Below are positions 7,735 to 16,458 of a stretch of DNA of 49,359 nucleotides, one piece after another (position 1 is the first letter of the stretch; each line of letters opens with the position of its first letter). Location: NCBI GenBank assembly GCA_021776195.1, contig JAJFGK010000032.1, forward strand, positions 1 through 49,359. Direction: 5' to 3'. The notes beneath the pieces were generated by a model. It was not told where the DNA came from. It worked only from the letters and a program-made list of their open reading frames with translations, and ran no database searches. A program made the translations under genes and the position numbers. Source of the DNA: Kiloniellaceae bacterium. Lineage in GTDB: Bacteria; Pseudomonadota; Alphaproteobacteria; Kiloniellales; Kiloniellaceae.

Positions 7735-9443
7735 CGGAGCATGTAGCGCTGCGCAAGCGGCAAGGTTTGTGCCGGCTCGCAGGTGGCAACCACGCCATCG
7801 ACAGAGACGTCGAAGGTCTGCGGGTTGACTTCGATCTTGGGGCAGGCGTCGTTGTGCATCATGTGGCGCTTGTTCAGTTTGCGGACACCGCGCGCCGGCA
7901 GCAGCGCTTTGGTCAGGCCCAGCGCCTCGTTCAAGCCGCCATTGACCGCTGTCTGATTGGCGAAGTTGGCGCTCAAGGCCTTGCAGGCCTCGCCGAAGGC
8001 GCCCCACTGCGGCCGCATCAGCAGCGGCTCGCAGGTCATAAGAGAGGCGGCACTGTCACCCATCGCGGCCCAGACGATGAAGCCGCCCTTGATCACCAGT
8101 TCGGGCTTTATGCCGAAGAATCCAGGCCGCCAGAGAACGACATCGGCCAGCTTGCCGGGTTCCAGCGAGCCGACGTGCTCCTCGATGCCGAAGGTTCGGG
8201 CCGCGTTTATGGTGTACTTGGCGATATAGCGTTTGATGCGCTCGTTATCGCCGAGATTGGTCGCCTCGTTGGCCAGGCGGCCACGTTGGTCCTTCATCTT
8301 CGAGGCGAGCTGCCAAGTCCGACAGATTACCTCGTTGATCCTACCCATACCCTGGCTGTCCGAGCCCAACATGGAGATCGCGCCGATGTCGTGCAGCACG
8401 TCCTCGGCGGCGATCGTCTGCGAGCGGATGCGGCTTTCAGCGAAGGCGACGTCTTCTGGGATGGCCGGGTTCAGATGATGGCACACCATGGTCATGTCGA
8501 GGTGCTCGTCGAAGGTATTGACGGTGTAGGGATTGGTCGGATTGGTTGACGACGGCAGGCAATTCAGCTCGCCCGCCACGCGGATGATGTCGGGGGCGTG
8601 GCCGCCGCCGGCGCCTTCGGTGTGGTACATGTGTATAGTGCGCCCGTTGATGGCCTCCAGGGTGTCCTCCAGGAAGCCGCTCTCGTTCAGGGTATCGGTA
8701 TGGAGTTGGACCTGGAAGTCGAGGTCGTCGGCCACACTCAGGCAGCAGTCGATCACTGCCGGCATGGCGCCCCAGTCCTCGTGAATCTTGAGGCCCAGGC
8801 ACCCACCGGAGATCTGATCGAGCAGCGAGCGCGGCTTGGAGGAGTTGCCGCGGCCCAGAAATCCAAAGTTAATCGGCCACCGTTCCGAAGCCTGGAGCAT
8901 CTTGCCCAGGTTCCAGGCGCCGCCGCAGTCGATGCCCACGGTGATCGGCCCGAGTGAACCGCCGATCATGGTGGTGATGCCCGAAGAGATCGCGTGCTCG
9001 CAGAGCTGGGCGCTATCAAAATGGACGTGGACGTCAATGCCTCCGGGCGTAGCGATCAGGCCCTCCCCATCGCGCACCGTGGTCGCCGCACCGCAGACAA
9101 GGTTCGCGTCGACGTTGTCCATAGTCGCCGGATTGCCGGCCTTTCCGATGCCGGCTATGCGGCCTTCCTTGATGCCGATGTCGCCTTTCACGATGCCGAG
9201 CACCGGATCGATGACGACGGCGTTGGAGACCAGCATGTCGAGGGAGCCCATGGCGCTATCGTATCCCGGGGTCAGTCCGAGCCCGTCACGCAGGGTCTTG
9301 CCGCCGCCGTGCAGGCACTCGTCGCCTGGGGTGATATGATCCCGCTCGACCTCGGCGAAAAGGGAGGTGTCCCCGAGGCGGACAGCGTCGCCCTTTGTCG
9401 GACCATACATCACGGCATAGTTTTTTCTCGAAATCATTGCCAT
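7731..9443 (-). CDS. ureC: Urease alpha subunit UreC
   Basis: A 570-residue catalytic subunit that hydrolyses urea to ammonia and carbamate; length is normal. The active site is complete: nickel ligands in HVH (about 139-141), the carbamylated lysine in GLKIHEDWG (K219), His in QLHTDT and HTEGAGGGH, the flap Cys-His pair in MVCHHLNP (C321, H322), and Asp in SDSQGMGR (D362). A ribosome site (AAGGGGG) lies inside the end of ureAB, whose stop is three bases upstream. The enzyme is expected to be a working nickel urease. Confidence 0.97.
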   Translation of the reverse strand: MAMISRKNYAVMYGPTKGDAVRLGDTSLFAEVERDHITPGDECLHGGGKTLRDGLGLTPGYDSAMGSLDMLVSNAVVIDPVLGIVKGDIGIKEGRIAGIGKAGNPATMDNVDANLVCGAATTVRDGEGLIATPGGIDVHVHFDSAQLCEHAISSGITTMIGGSLGPITVGIDCGGAWNLGKMLQASERWPINFGFLGRGNSSKPRSLLDQISGGCLGLKIHEDWGAMPAVIDCCLSVADDLDFQVQLHTDTLNESGFLEDTLEAINGRTIHMYHTEGAGGGHAPDIIRVAGELNCLPSSTNPTNPYTVNTFDEHLDMTMVCHHLNPAIPEDVAFAESRIRSQTIAAEDVLHDIGAISMLGSDSQGMGRINEVICRTWQLASKMKDQRGRLANEATNLGDNERIKRYIAKYTINAARTFGIEEHVGSLEPGKLADVVLWRPGFFGIKPELVIKGGFIVWAAMGDSAASLMTCEPLLMRPQWGAFGEACKALSANFANQTAVNGGLNEALGLTKALLPARGVRKLNKRHMMHNDACPKIEVNPQTFDVSVDGVVATCEPAQTLPLAQRYMLR

Positions 9444-9446
9444 GTC

Positions 9447-10148
9447 TCATGCCCCCTTGAAGCCACGTGCGCGTGCCTGGCGGAGCGCCTCGTCCCTGCG
9501 CGCGTCATTGCGGGTGGTGCCCATGGTGAGTGCGTTCAAGCCGAACACCTCGCCGGTCCCGCCGAACTCCACGAGCTCGACCTGCTTGCTCTCGCCCGGT
9601 TCGAAACGGACCGCCGTACCGGCTGGTATATTCAGGTGCATGCCGAAAGCCTCGGCGCGGTCGAAGTCCAGCGCCCGGTTAGTCTCGAAGAAGTGGTAGT
9701 GGCTGCCGATTTGAACCGGCCGGTCCCCGGTGTTGATAACCTTGAGGCTGAAGGTCCGTCGCCCTTGGTTGATCTCGATGTCGCCATCGGGCGTGATCAC
9801 CTCGCCTGGGCGTACTTGCTCTGCCGCCTCGATCTTTTCCTTACCCGGCCGGATCGGATCGTGGACCGTGACCAGCTTGGTACCGTCGGGAAATGTCGCC
9901 TCGACCTGAATGACCGGCATCAAATCGGCGACCCCGGGCATGACGTCGTCGGTCGTCAGAATCGTCGAACCGAAGCTGATCATTTCAGCGACCGAGCGGC
10001 CATCGCGGCCGCCCTCAAGGATCTCGTCGGCAATAATCGCGATCGCCTCCGGGTGGTTGAGCTTAAGTCCGCGGGCCCTGCGTTTGCGTGCAATTTCGGC
10101 AGCCGTGTAGATGGTAAGCCGCTCCATCTCGGTTGGCGTTAGCAGCAT
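9447..10148 (-). CDS. ureAB: Fused urease gamma-beta subunit
   Basis: A 233-residue protein joining the two small urease subunits. Residues 1-100 are the gamma part ([20 protein letters not shown] at the N-terminus, [15 protein letters not shown]). Residues about 112-213 are the beta part ([40 protein letters not shown]). The usual proteobacterial layout is two genes; a fused form is known from Helicobacter and some alphaproteobacteria. The start at 10148 matches the gamma N-terminus and has a GGGAG site; the longer frame would run back into ureF. Confidence 0.95.
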   Translation of the reverse strand: MLLTPTEMERLTIYTAAEIARKRRARGLKLNHPEAIAIIADEILEGGRDGRSVAEMISFGSTILTTDDVMPGVADLMPVIQVEATFPDGTKLVTVHDPIRPGKEKIEAAEQVRPGEVITPDGDIEINQGRRTFSLKVINTGDRPVQIGSHYHFFETNRALDFDRAEAFGMHLNIPAGTAVRFEPGESKQVELVEFGGTGEVFGLNALTMGTTRNDARRDEALRQARARGFKGA

Positions 10149-10173
10149 GGTATTGCTCCCTGCCTGTCTAGAA

Positions 10174-10854
10174 TCATGTGATGAACAGCCTCGTGCTCTC
10201 AGTCTCGTGGCGCATGCTCGCGACATCCGTCTCCGGCGTGCAAATTCCCACGTTTTCAAGCGCCGGCGCTGGCACCTCCAAAAGTTCGGTGATGTCGTGT
10301 TTTAATCGCGCAAGGCTGCGCTGGCTTTCGATGTGGCCAATCATGCCCAAGCGCAGCGCTGCGCCCAGAAAGCCAACACAGAGCGTGTGTGCCGAAACCG
10401 CCGAGGCTGCCGCCTCATCCAACTTGACACCGCTCAGGACCAAGCCCTGGACCACTGTCAGATGGCCCCAAGCCCGGTGGGCCTTGATCAGTCCATGATA
10501 GGTTCTCGCACCTTCGGTTCCAAGGCTGTCATGGGTACTCAAAAGCGCGCCCCCGGCACGTCGCGAACCCTCCCGTGCCTCCCGCGCAAGCGACATCGCC
10601 TCCACCAGTCGGTCTATCGGGATCAGAGATTCCGGGTCGCCTGCGACACGATGCGCCGCCACCACAATCGGACGGTCCATCGTCGCCCAGCGATGGCGCA
10701 GTTGGTCCCGAACGAAGCCCTCGACATCTTTCGCATTCCGGAGCAGGCCGTCGTTGTGAAGTGTCTCCAGACCCCAGGAAAAAGCCAGGCTACCGCTCGG
10801 GAAAAAGCTGTCGCCGTGTTGCAGGGCCGCGAGCAGGCCCGCGCTGTCGGTCAC
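10174..10854 (-). CDS. ureF: Urease accessory protein UreF
   Basis: A 226-residue helical protein that bridges UreD and UreG in the urease activation complex. The N-terminal block [20 protein letters not shown] (about 11-30) is the UreF signature. GTG is the start codon and overlaps the ureE stop as GTGA, so the pair is translationally coupled. The gene order ureE-ureF before the structural genes is less usual than structural genes first. Confidence 0.92.
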   Translation of the reverse strand: MTDSAGLLAALQHGDSFFPSGSLAFSWGLETLHNDGLLRNAKDVEGFVRDQLRHRWATMDRPIVVAAHRVAGDPESLIPIDRLVEAMSLAREAREGSRRAGGALLSTHDSLGTEGARTYHGLIKAHRAWGHLTVVQGLVLSGVKLDEAAASAVSAHTLCVGFLGAALRLGMIGHIESQRSLARLKHDITELLEVPAPALENVGICTPETDVASMRHETESTRLFIT

Positions 10855-11309
10855 GGCTTAGTCCTCCGGCCGGCCCTTTGGATGCGCCCGCTTTCAAGCA
10901 TTGGCGACAGGCGGGCCAGATAGTTCGCCTCCGGGCCGTCCAGAGCAATCTTGAGGACCGGCCCGTCAAAGCGAACCCGCCAATGCATGTTGCCTGCGAG
11001 ATAGCCGAGTTCGAGCCCGGCGTCTCGATTGACCGCCAGGATGTCGAGCCACTCTTCCTCCTGCATGCGCACGACGACGGCCCGGTCAGGTTCGAGAAGC
11101 AGGACCGCGCCATTGATCAGTTTTTCCGAGCGCGGCAGCGCAATCGCGCATTCGGTCCCCTTGTCGCTTGTGACGCGCAAACGATGACGGCTCATGTCCG
11201 CGCGGTTCAGGATCACGTACTCGACCTGACCGGTGTGCGACAGGGCATGCAGGCTCTCGCCAAGCTCTGCGTCGCTGGCCACCCCAACGAGGTTCGTCAC
11301 CCGTACCAT
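10851..11309 (-). CDS. ureE: Urease nickel metallochaperone UreE
   Basis: A 152-residue protein that carries nickel to the urease activation complex. Recognisable UreE blocks are RLRVTSDKGTECAIALPRSE, LINGAVLLLE and LGYLAGNMHW. There is no histidine-rich tail, so it would be a low-capacity chaperone. The reading frame is open for 53 codons further upstream, but the ATG at 11309 aligns with the family N-terminus and has a GGGGG ribosome site. It is separated from the amidase by about 170 bases without a visible terminator. Confidence 0.9.
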   Translation of the reverse strand: MVRVTNLVGVASDAELGESLHALSHTGQVEYVILNRADMSRHRLRVTSDKGTECAIALPRSEKLINGAVLLLEPDRAVVVRMQEEEWLDILAVNRDAGLELGYLAGNMHWRVRFDGPVLKIALDGPEANYLARLSPMLESGRIQRAGRRTKP

Positions 11310-11477
11310 GTAGCCCCCTTTGGTCCGAATTCGGGGTATCCCAATCGACTTGTTGATGCCGGAGAAGCACACGCGATCCACGCCATTTTCGATAAGGTCA
11401 GGACGAGCGGGCAAAAGCACGCTCTCTCTGGCTTCCGGCGTTGATGCGGGCGCGGGACCTCTAGCCAAGGCCTTCGC

Positions 11478-12998
11478 CTATTTTCCGGTTTGATAGGCAT
11501 GGGCCGCGCGCAGCACCGTCGCTTCATCGAACTGGGCACCGGTCAGCATCAGGCCCACCGGCAATCCCTTGACGTCGCGACAGGGGACGGAGATGGAGGG
11601 ATGGCCGGTCAAGTCGAAGACCGCGGTATTGCGGACCATGTTGAGGGCCTGGGTGATGTGCTCGCGGCGATCGACCTCGGGCATGGCCGGCATTTTGTGC
11701 GCGGTCTGCGGCGTGGTCGGCATGAGAACAAGGTCGAAGTTTTGGAACACCTTGTTGTAAGCCTCGGTCAGCGCGCGCGACAGGTTCTGTGCCCGAGCAT
11801 AGAAGACGCCATGATACTGCTCGCGCATATAGTGTGCGACCAGAGCTCCGAGCTTGGCCGTCGGCGAGAGGTCGCCGCCGTTGGTCTTGATCGCGCGGGA
11901 CATGGCGGAGATCAGGCGGGGATTGTAGTAGCCCTTGTGTTGGTAGGAGGTGTGGCCGTGATAGAAGCTGTCGATGCCGCCTTCGATGGCAACACAGTTC
12001 CAGATCGGAACGCCCATGCGGTGCTGCGGCACCGAGATTTCGGTGAGGCTCGCCCCCTTGCCCTTAAGGTAGGTCGCCGCGGCCCGCACGGCCTTGTCGA
12101 CCGCGGGCAGGGATTCGGGGGTGCCGAAGCCTTCCTTCACCACGGCGATCTTCATCCCCTTCACGCCGCCTTTCAGTTGGTCGCTGTACTTGGGCACCTT
12201 GATCTTGTCGGGCTGCCGCGGGTCGATGGCGGTGTCGTCGCGGCCCGCGATGACCTGCAGCAGCAAGGCGACATCCTTGACCGTCTTGGCCATCGGGCCG
12301 ATGTGGTCGATCGTCTGGTCGAAGCCGACGATGCCGGTGTAGGGCACCAGCCCATGGGTCGGTTTCAGGCCGACGATTCCCGACCAGGAGGAGGGGATGC
12401 GGATCGAGCCGCCTTGATCGCCACCGAGGGCGATGTCGACCTGACCTGTCGCCGGCGCGGTGGCCGAGCCGTTCGAGGAGCCGCCCGGCGCGTGGCGTGG
12501 GTTGGCTGGGTTCCGTCCCGGTCCATAGACTGAAGTGTGCCCGCCACCGGAGAAGGCAAAATCGTCGGTGTTGAGGACCGCGGTAATATGACCGCCAGCC
12601 TTCAGGATCCGCGTCACCACCGTCGCGTCGATGTCGGGAACAAAGTCGTACAGCAGGCGCGAGGCGCAGCTCATGGGAATGCCTGCGACAGAAATCGTGT
12701 CCTTGACGCCAATGGACTTGCCGGCCAGGGGGCCGCCCTTGTCGCCCACCGCCTTCACGCTGCAACGCCGAACGATCCCGTTCAGGGGGTCCTCTTCAGG
12801 CGTGGGGCGGCTACCGGGAATCCGTACTGCGGGAATGACCTCGCGGAGCGGGTCGGGATACTGATCGAGTTCGTCGTAGCCGCCGAGAAGCGCGGCCGCC
12901 ATTTCGGACATCGTCTCGACTTCGGCCTCGGTGAGGTTCAGATGAAACCGCTCGCCGATGTCGATCAGGTCGAGGTCGGATGGGCGTCTCAAGGTCAT
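11478..12998 (-). CDS. Amidase-signature family amidase
   Basis: A 506-residue serine hydrolase of the amidase-signature family, releasing ammonia from carboxamides. The catalytic triad is visible: Lys99 in GVKDT, cis-Ser174 in GGSSNGS and nucleophile Ser198 in GGDQGGSIRIPSS. The 24-residue spacing between the two serines and the GGDQGGSIR motif resemble the Rhodococcus enantioselective amidases that partner nitrile hydratase, more than GatA. No nitrile hydratase gene is present. The start at 12998 has AAAGGAG ahead of it; the longer frame would cover the leader. It heads the urease operon and has its own attenuator-like leader. Confidence 0.88.
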   Translation of the reverse strand: MTLRRPSDLDLIDIGERFHLNLTEAEVETMSEMAAALLGGYDELDQYPDPLREVIPAVRIPGSRPTPEEDPLNGIVRRCSVKAVGDKGGPLAGKSIGVKDTISVAGIPMSCASRLLYDFVPDIDATVVTRILKAGGHITAVLNTDDFAFSGGGHTSVYGPGRNPANPRHAPGGSSNGSATAPATGQVDIALGGDQGGSIRIPSSWSGIVGLKPTHGLVPYTGIVGFDQTIDHIGPMAKTVKDVALLLQVIAGRDDTAIDPRQPDKIKVPKYSDQLKGGVKGMKIAVVKEGFGTPESLPAVDKAVRAAATYLKGKGASLTEISVPQHRMGVPIWNCVAIEGGIDSFYHGHTSYQHKGYYNPRLISAMSRAIKTNGGDLSPTAKLGALVAHYMREQYHGVFYARAQNLSRALTEAYNKVFQNFDLVLMPTTPQTAHKMPAMPEVDRREHITQALNMVRNTAVFDLTGHPSISVPCRDVKGLPVGLMLTGAQFDEATVLRAAHAYQTGK

Positions 12999-13121
12999 GG
13001 CAGCGCTCCTTTCCCAATGACTAGGACAGGTCCCAGTGACAGGAGGGGGTTCGCCGCGGCGATTGTCGAAAGAAGGCTTGGAAGGAGAGCCCCGCCTGGG
13101 ACCCGAACCTTGCCAAGAATA

Positions 13122-13199
13122 CAAAAAGCCCCCAGCCATCGTTCCCGATGTTGGAGGCTTCGTCGGCGAACCCGATTTTCCAGCGGCGCTGTTGCCGCT
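13122..13199 (-). promoter_or_regulatory. Amidase-urease operon leader: ANTAR-like dual hairpin and terminator
   Basis: Minus strand. Hairpin 1 (13199 to 13182) has six perfect pairs, AGCGGC/GCCGCT, and the loop AACAGC (A1, but G at 5 instead of 4). Hairpin 2 (13173 to 13156) is GGGTTC-GCCGAC-GAAGCC, with one G-G mismatch, G4 kept and G at position 1. Its 3' arm shares bases with the terminator, whose arms AGCCTCC and GGGGGCT (13159 to 13127) and inner CATC/GATG stem are followed by TTTTT. The layout matches the other leaders but both loops depart from the A1/G4 rule, so recognition is less certain. Confidence 0.65.
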
Positions 13200-13228
13200 T
13201 TCCGCGACCCTTGCCGCAGATGGTGAAA

Positions 13229-13257
13229 ACGCTAGGCCAGCACCGATCGCGAGTCAA
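13229..13257 (-). promoter_or_regulatory. Candidate promoter of the amidase-urease operon
   Basis: On the minus strand a -35 TTGACT (13257 to 13252) is followed after 17 bases by TAGCGT (13234 to 13229), a weak -10. Transcription would begin just ahead of hairpin 1 of the leader, which supports the placement. Confidence 0.45.
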
Positions 13258-13277
13258 TTGCTGCAATCGGCGTCGGC

Positions 13278-13305
13278 TTGACTGCGCCAATATCTAGCCT
13301 ATCAT
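13278..13305 (+). promoter_or_regulatory. Candidate sigma-70 promoter of tubulin-like gene 1
   Basis: TTGACT (13278-13283) and TATCAT (13300-13305) are 16 bases apart, five of six matches to each consensus. The predicted start is a few bases before the first leader hairpin. It is divergent from the amidase promoter, only 20 bases away. Confidence 0.6.
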
Positions 13306-13318
13306 AATTCCCGACGTT

Positions 13319-13392
13319 GGCGACAGTGTCGTTGCCGAGAAGCTGAGCCGCGTGGCCCACATTTCTTCCGAGGAAGAGCTGTGGGCTTTTTT
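13319..13392 (+). promoter_or_regulatory. Tubulin-like gene 1 leader: ANTAR-type attenuator
   Basis: Hairpin 1 (13319-13336) is GGCGAC-AGTGTC-GTTGCC with A1 and G4 in the loop. Hairpin 2 is weaker: GAGC-CGCGTG-GCCC (13345-13358) keeps G4 but has C1 and an A-C mismatch. Its 3' arm coincides with the start of a strong terminator: GCCCACA (13355-13361) pairs perfectly with TGTGGGC (13380-13386), with an inner TTCTTCC/GGAAGAG stem and six T. The mutually exclusive pairing is the antitermination signature. Confidence 0.75.
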
Positions 13393-13501
13393 GATGTTCA
13401 GCCGGCACACTGCAGCGCGCGCGGCCATCCTAAAATGACAACCAAGGAGGAGAAGCCCCGGGCAATCCCGTCGGCTATCTCCCTGCATGGAGGACCAGAC
13501 A

Positions 13502-14974
13502 ATGGCGTACTCGAACTCGAACAGTGCAACGGACGAACAGGCGCCCTTCAGTCTGCACATGGTAGGGATCGGGCGAAGCGGAGCCGGCTATGTGGACGGT
13601 CTGCTGCGAACCGGTGAGATCGAAGACATGCTGGAAGACCCGCGGGCCCGCCTCGCCGCGCTGGTGATCGATGTTGGGGCGGATGACCTGTCGCGCGTCG
13701 AGGGCTATGCCGATGCCCTGCGCGGACGCATGACGGAGCGGGGTATTCCTGCCGAGCGTTTCCAGTTCCAGGCCGTCGCCCTGGAGGTTCCCGAGAAAGA
13801 TGAGCTGCTCGCCAGTCTGGGGCGCATGCCGGAACTGACCGGGTCGAAAAAGGCCGACTTCAAATCTTGGCTGCCGGCCAGCATCAAGCTGCCGGCGACG
13901 GGCGATCATCTTAGCCGGGCCGTGGCCAAGGCGATCTATGCCCGAGCCTACTATGACGGGGCCAAACCTTTGGACGAAGCCTTGAGCGCCTTTGCCAAGC
14001 ATGTTGAAGGAACCGAGGCGCCGTCGCGGGTGATGGTCTGCTTCAACCTCGCCGGGGGCACCGGGAGCGGAATGGCGGTCGACCTGGCCCGGCATCTTTC
14101 CAGCGACAAACTCGGCGGGCGGGTTCCGGTCATCGGTGTCGGCCAGATGCCCCACAGTGGGGACGGCGGCGTTTCGGCGAGCCTTTTCGCGAGCCTGAAT
14201 GAGCTCGACAGCATGTCCGATGACGGCAAGAGTGCCGCGCTCACCAAGGGGCAGGGAACGGGCCAGGCCAACCCTTTCACCGGCGGGTTCTTCGTCGTCA
14301 ACACCGAGCATTCTTGGCAGCGCCTGACGGCCTACACCAAGACCGGCGATCCGGCCCTTCGCGATCGCATCCGCCAGGAGGTGACGAACAAGTTTGCCCA
14401 GGACTCCTTTAGCCGCTTTTCTGTGCGCGATTCCGGCGCGGCCCTGTCACAGGCTCTCCGGTCGGCGGGCTGGGCCGGTGCGGCGGGCGAGACGGTGAGT
14501 GGCAAGCCGCGCAGTTGGATGCTCTTCAATCTGGCAAAGTTCACCCACCCCGGGGTGCAGGTCCTGCCCGGAGAACCCTTGAGCAAATGGCGTCAGGTGA
14601 TCGACCAGTGGATCGACCATCTCGACGACTTCTCCGGACTGAGCAAGGACTTCCGCACCAGTCATGCGGAAATTCACGTTCATGCGCCGCGCGAGATCGG
14701 CTTCGACCGCCTCGACGCCAAGCTGGAACAGCGTGTGGCGGACAGCTTTCTGGCACCGGGCAAGGACTCGAGCATCCAGATCGCCAATCACGAGTTCTTC
14801 GACTACCTGACCTCCTATGCCGATATCGTTCTGTCCGGCTTGGCGCAGACCGATCTCGACCTCTACTGGAAGGCCAACGAAGCCTACGACAAACTCGGCA
14901 AGGACGAGAAGAAGATGTGCCATTCGTGGCTGTTGGAACGGGGCACCGTGCTGTCGGCCGCGGAAGCATCATAG
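13502..14974 (+). CDS. Tubulin/FtsZ-superfamily-like protein 1
   Basis: A 490-residue protein, first of three paralogs in the window. VGIGRSGAGY at 21-30 resembles the FtsZ/tubulin T1 loop, and AGGTGSG at 184-190 is the tubulin signature (T4) loop, followed by a helix VDLARHLSS as in FtsZ. Between them lies LVIDVGADD, in the place of the T2 loop. This points to a GTP-binding tubulin-like fold; Pfam Tubulin_2 (PF13809) is the family to test. No membrane segment or signal is present. Unlike its paralogs it stops before the Cys-containing C-terminal block. The start at 13502 has GGAGG at 13489-13493. Its leader carries an ANTAR-type attenuator. Function unknown. Confidence 0.72.
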   Translation: MAYSNSNSATDEQAPFSLHMVGIGRSGAGYVDGLLRTGEIEDMLEDPRARLAALVIDVGADDLSRVEGYADALRGRMTERGIPAERFQFQAVALEVPEKDELLASLGRMPELTGSKKADFKSWLPASIKLPATGDHLSRAVAKAIYARAYYDGAKPLDEALSAFAKHVEGTEAPSRVMVCFNLAGGTGSGMAVDLARHLSSDKLGGRVPVIGVGQMPHSGDGGVSASLFASLNELDSMSDDGKSAALTKGQGTGQANPFTGGFFVVNTEHSWQRLTAYTKTGDPALRDRIRQEVTNKFAQDSFSRFSVRDSGAALSQALRSAGWAGAAGETVSGKPRSWMLFNLAKFTHPGVQVLPGEPLSKWRQVIDQWIDHLDDFSGLSKDFRTSHAEIHVHAPREIGFDRLDAKLEQRVADSFLAPGKDSSIQIANHEFFDYLTSYADIVLSGLAQTDLDLYWKANEAYDKLGKDEKKMCHSWLLERGTVLSAAEAS

Positions 14975-15179
14975 GTCGAAGGGAGCAGGGGAAGACCCGG
15001 TTCGAGCAGCTTTGTGTTGCAGGTCCGGGCCTTGTCTCGATCCGTCAGTTTTATCTAGGGCTCGGCTTGGCTGCAGTCCGCGGTGGGCTCTCGAGGGGCT
15101 TGGGACGAGGAACCTGGAGATCGGCGCTTGCACATTCGGATCGTCGGATGCTCCGACTCGAAAGAATCGAGATCAATGA

Positions 15180-15208
15180 ATTGACTTGTTGTCAATACCA
15201 ATTACACT
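15180..15208 (+). promoter_or_regulatory. Candidate promoter and overlapping inverted repeat upstream of amiC
   Basis: In the 317-base gap before amiC, TTGACT (15181-15186) and TACACT (15203-15208) are 16 bases apart. A perfect inverted repeat, ATTGAC-TTGTT-GTCAAT (15180-15196), covers the -35 and the spacer, so a dimeric repressor could sit there. I see no other gene or structure in 14975-15291. Confidence 0.45.
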
Positions 15209-15291
15209 CGATGCGTCTAGAAGCTCGCGGCTTGGGGCGTTTGGGTGGTTCCGTGGTCAGGTTTGACTGACATCTTGGGGAAACCGCTTTC

Positions 15292-16458
15292 ATGGCATAT
15301 GCAGCGCAGACTTCGGAGCCTTGGCGGGTCGGTGTACTGTTTTCGACGACAGGACTCACGTCGGTCATCGAAAACAGCCAGCTGCGCGGCACCCTCATGG
15401 CGATCGATGAGATCAACGATGCGGGCGGCGTCAATGGGCGTCCGATCGATCCGGTGATCTATGATCCGGCCTCGGAGGCATCGGCCTACGGGCGCTATGC
15501 CAAGAAGCTGATGATCGATGACGGCGTCACGATGATCTTCGGCTGCTACACCTCGATCAGCCGCAAGTCGACCCTGCCGGTGGTCGAACGCCTCAACGGG
15601 CTGCTCTGGTATCCGACCCTCTACGAAGGGTTCGAGTATTCACCCAACGTGATCTACACCGGCGCGTCGCCCAATCAAAATGCCGTTGGCCTGCACCACT
15701 ATCTGTCGAAGCACTACGGCAAGCGGGTTTACTTCGTCGGTTCGGACTACGTCTACCCGCGAAACTCGAACCGCATCATGGGTGAGTTGATTCGGCAGTC
15801 CGGAGGTGAAGTCGTTGGAGAGTGCTATCTCCCGCTGCGCGCTAAGAGGAGTGCATTCCTCCCGGTGATGCGCGATATCAAGAACCGCACTCCCGATGTG
15901 ATCTTCTCAACCGTGGTCGGGGAGTCGACGACTTACCTCTATCAAAGCTATGCCGAGCTGGGACTCAGTTCGAAACTCATCCCGATCGCGAGTCTGACGA
16001 CCACTGAGGCAGAGATTCGCGCCATGGGTCCTGACGTGGGCGAGGGTCATATTACCTCGGCGCCCTACTTCCAGGGGGTCGAGGGCTCACGCAACGCAAG
16101 CTTCATCAAGCGCTACAGGGACCGTTATGGCGAGGACGAGGACACCAACATGTGCCTCGAGGCCGCCTACTATCAGCTATGGATATTTGCCAAGGCACTA
16201 GAGCAGACGAACTCGCTGGATACCGAGTTGCTTCGCTCCATGGTCCTCGGATCCGAGATCGAGGCGCCGCAGGGCAGGGTTTCGGTCAACGCCTATTGGG
16301 GGCACACGGACCTCTGGACGCGCGTTGGTCGTGCCAACCGCGATGGCCAGTTCGACCTTGTGTACGAATCGCAGGCGCCGATTGGCGCCGACCCCTATCT
16401 CTTGGGCTATGGCCGCAGTATCGGTGTCGACAAGAAGGCGGTCTGCTATGCCTGTTGA
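15292..16458 (+). CDS. amiC: Amide-sensing negative regulator AmiC
   Basis: A 388-residue cytoplasmic relative of the UrtA/LivJ periplasmic binding proteins. In Pseudomonas aeruginosa (385 residues) AmiC binds short amides and holds AmiR inactive until an inducer arrives. There is no signal peptide: the mature-type sequence WRVGVLFSTTGLTSVIE begins at residue 11. Blocks shared with the UrtA of this window (TLMAIDE, YEGFEYSPNVIYTGA) lie in the same order. The gene overlaps amiR by 11 bases, as expected for a stoichiometric sensor-regulator pair. A GGGG element precedes the ATG. Confidence 0.9.
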   Translation: MAYAAQTSEPWRVGVLFSTTGLTSVIENSQLRGTLMAIDEINDAGGVNGRPIDPVIYDPASEASAYGRYAKKLMIDDGVTMIFGCYTSISRKSTLPVVERLNGLLWYPTLYEGFEYSPNVIYTGASPNQNAVGLHHYLSKHYGKRVYFVGSDYVYPRNSNRIMGELIRQSGGEVVGECYLPLRAKRSAFLPVMRDIKNRTPDVIFSTVVGESTTYLYQSYAELGLSSKLIPIASLTTTEAEIRAMGPDVGEGHITSAPYFQGVEGSRNASFIKRYRDRYGEDEDTNMCLEAAYYQLWIFAKALEQTNSLDTELLRSMVLGSEIEAPQGRVSVNAYWGHTDLWTRVGRANRDGQFDLVYESQAPIGADPYLLGYGRSIGVDKKAVCYAC

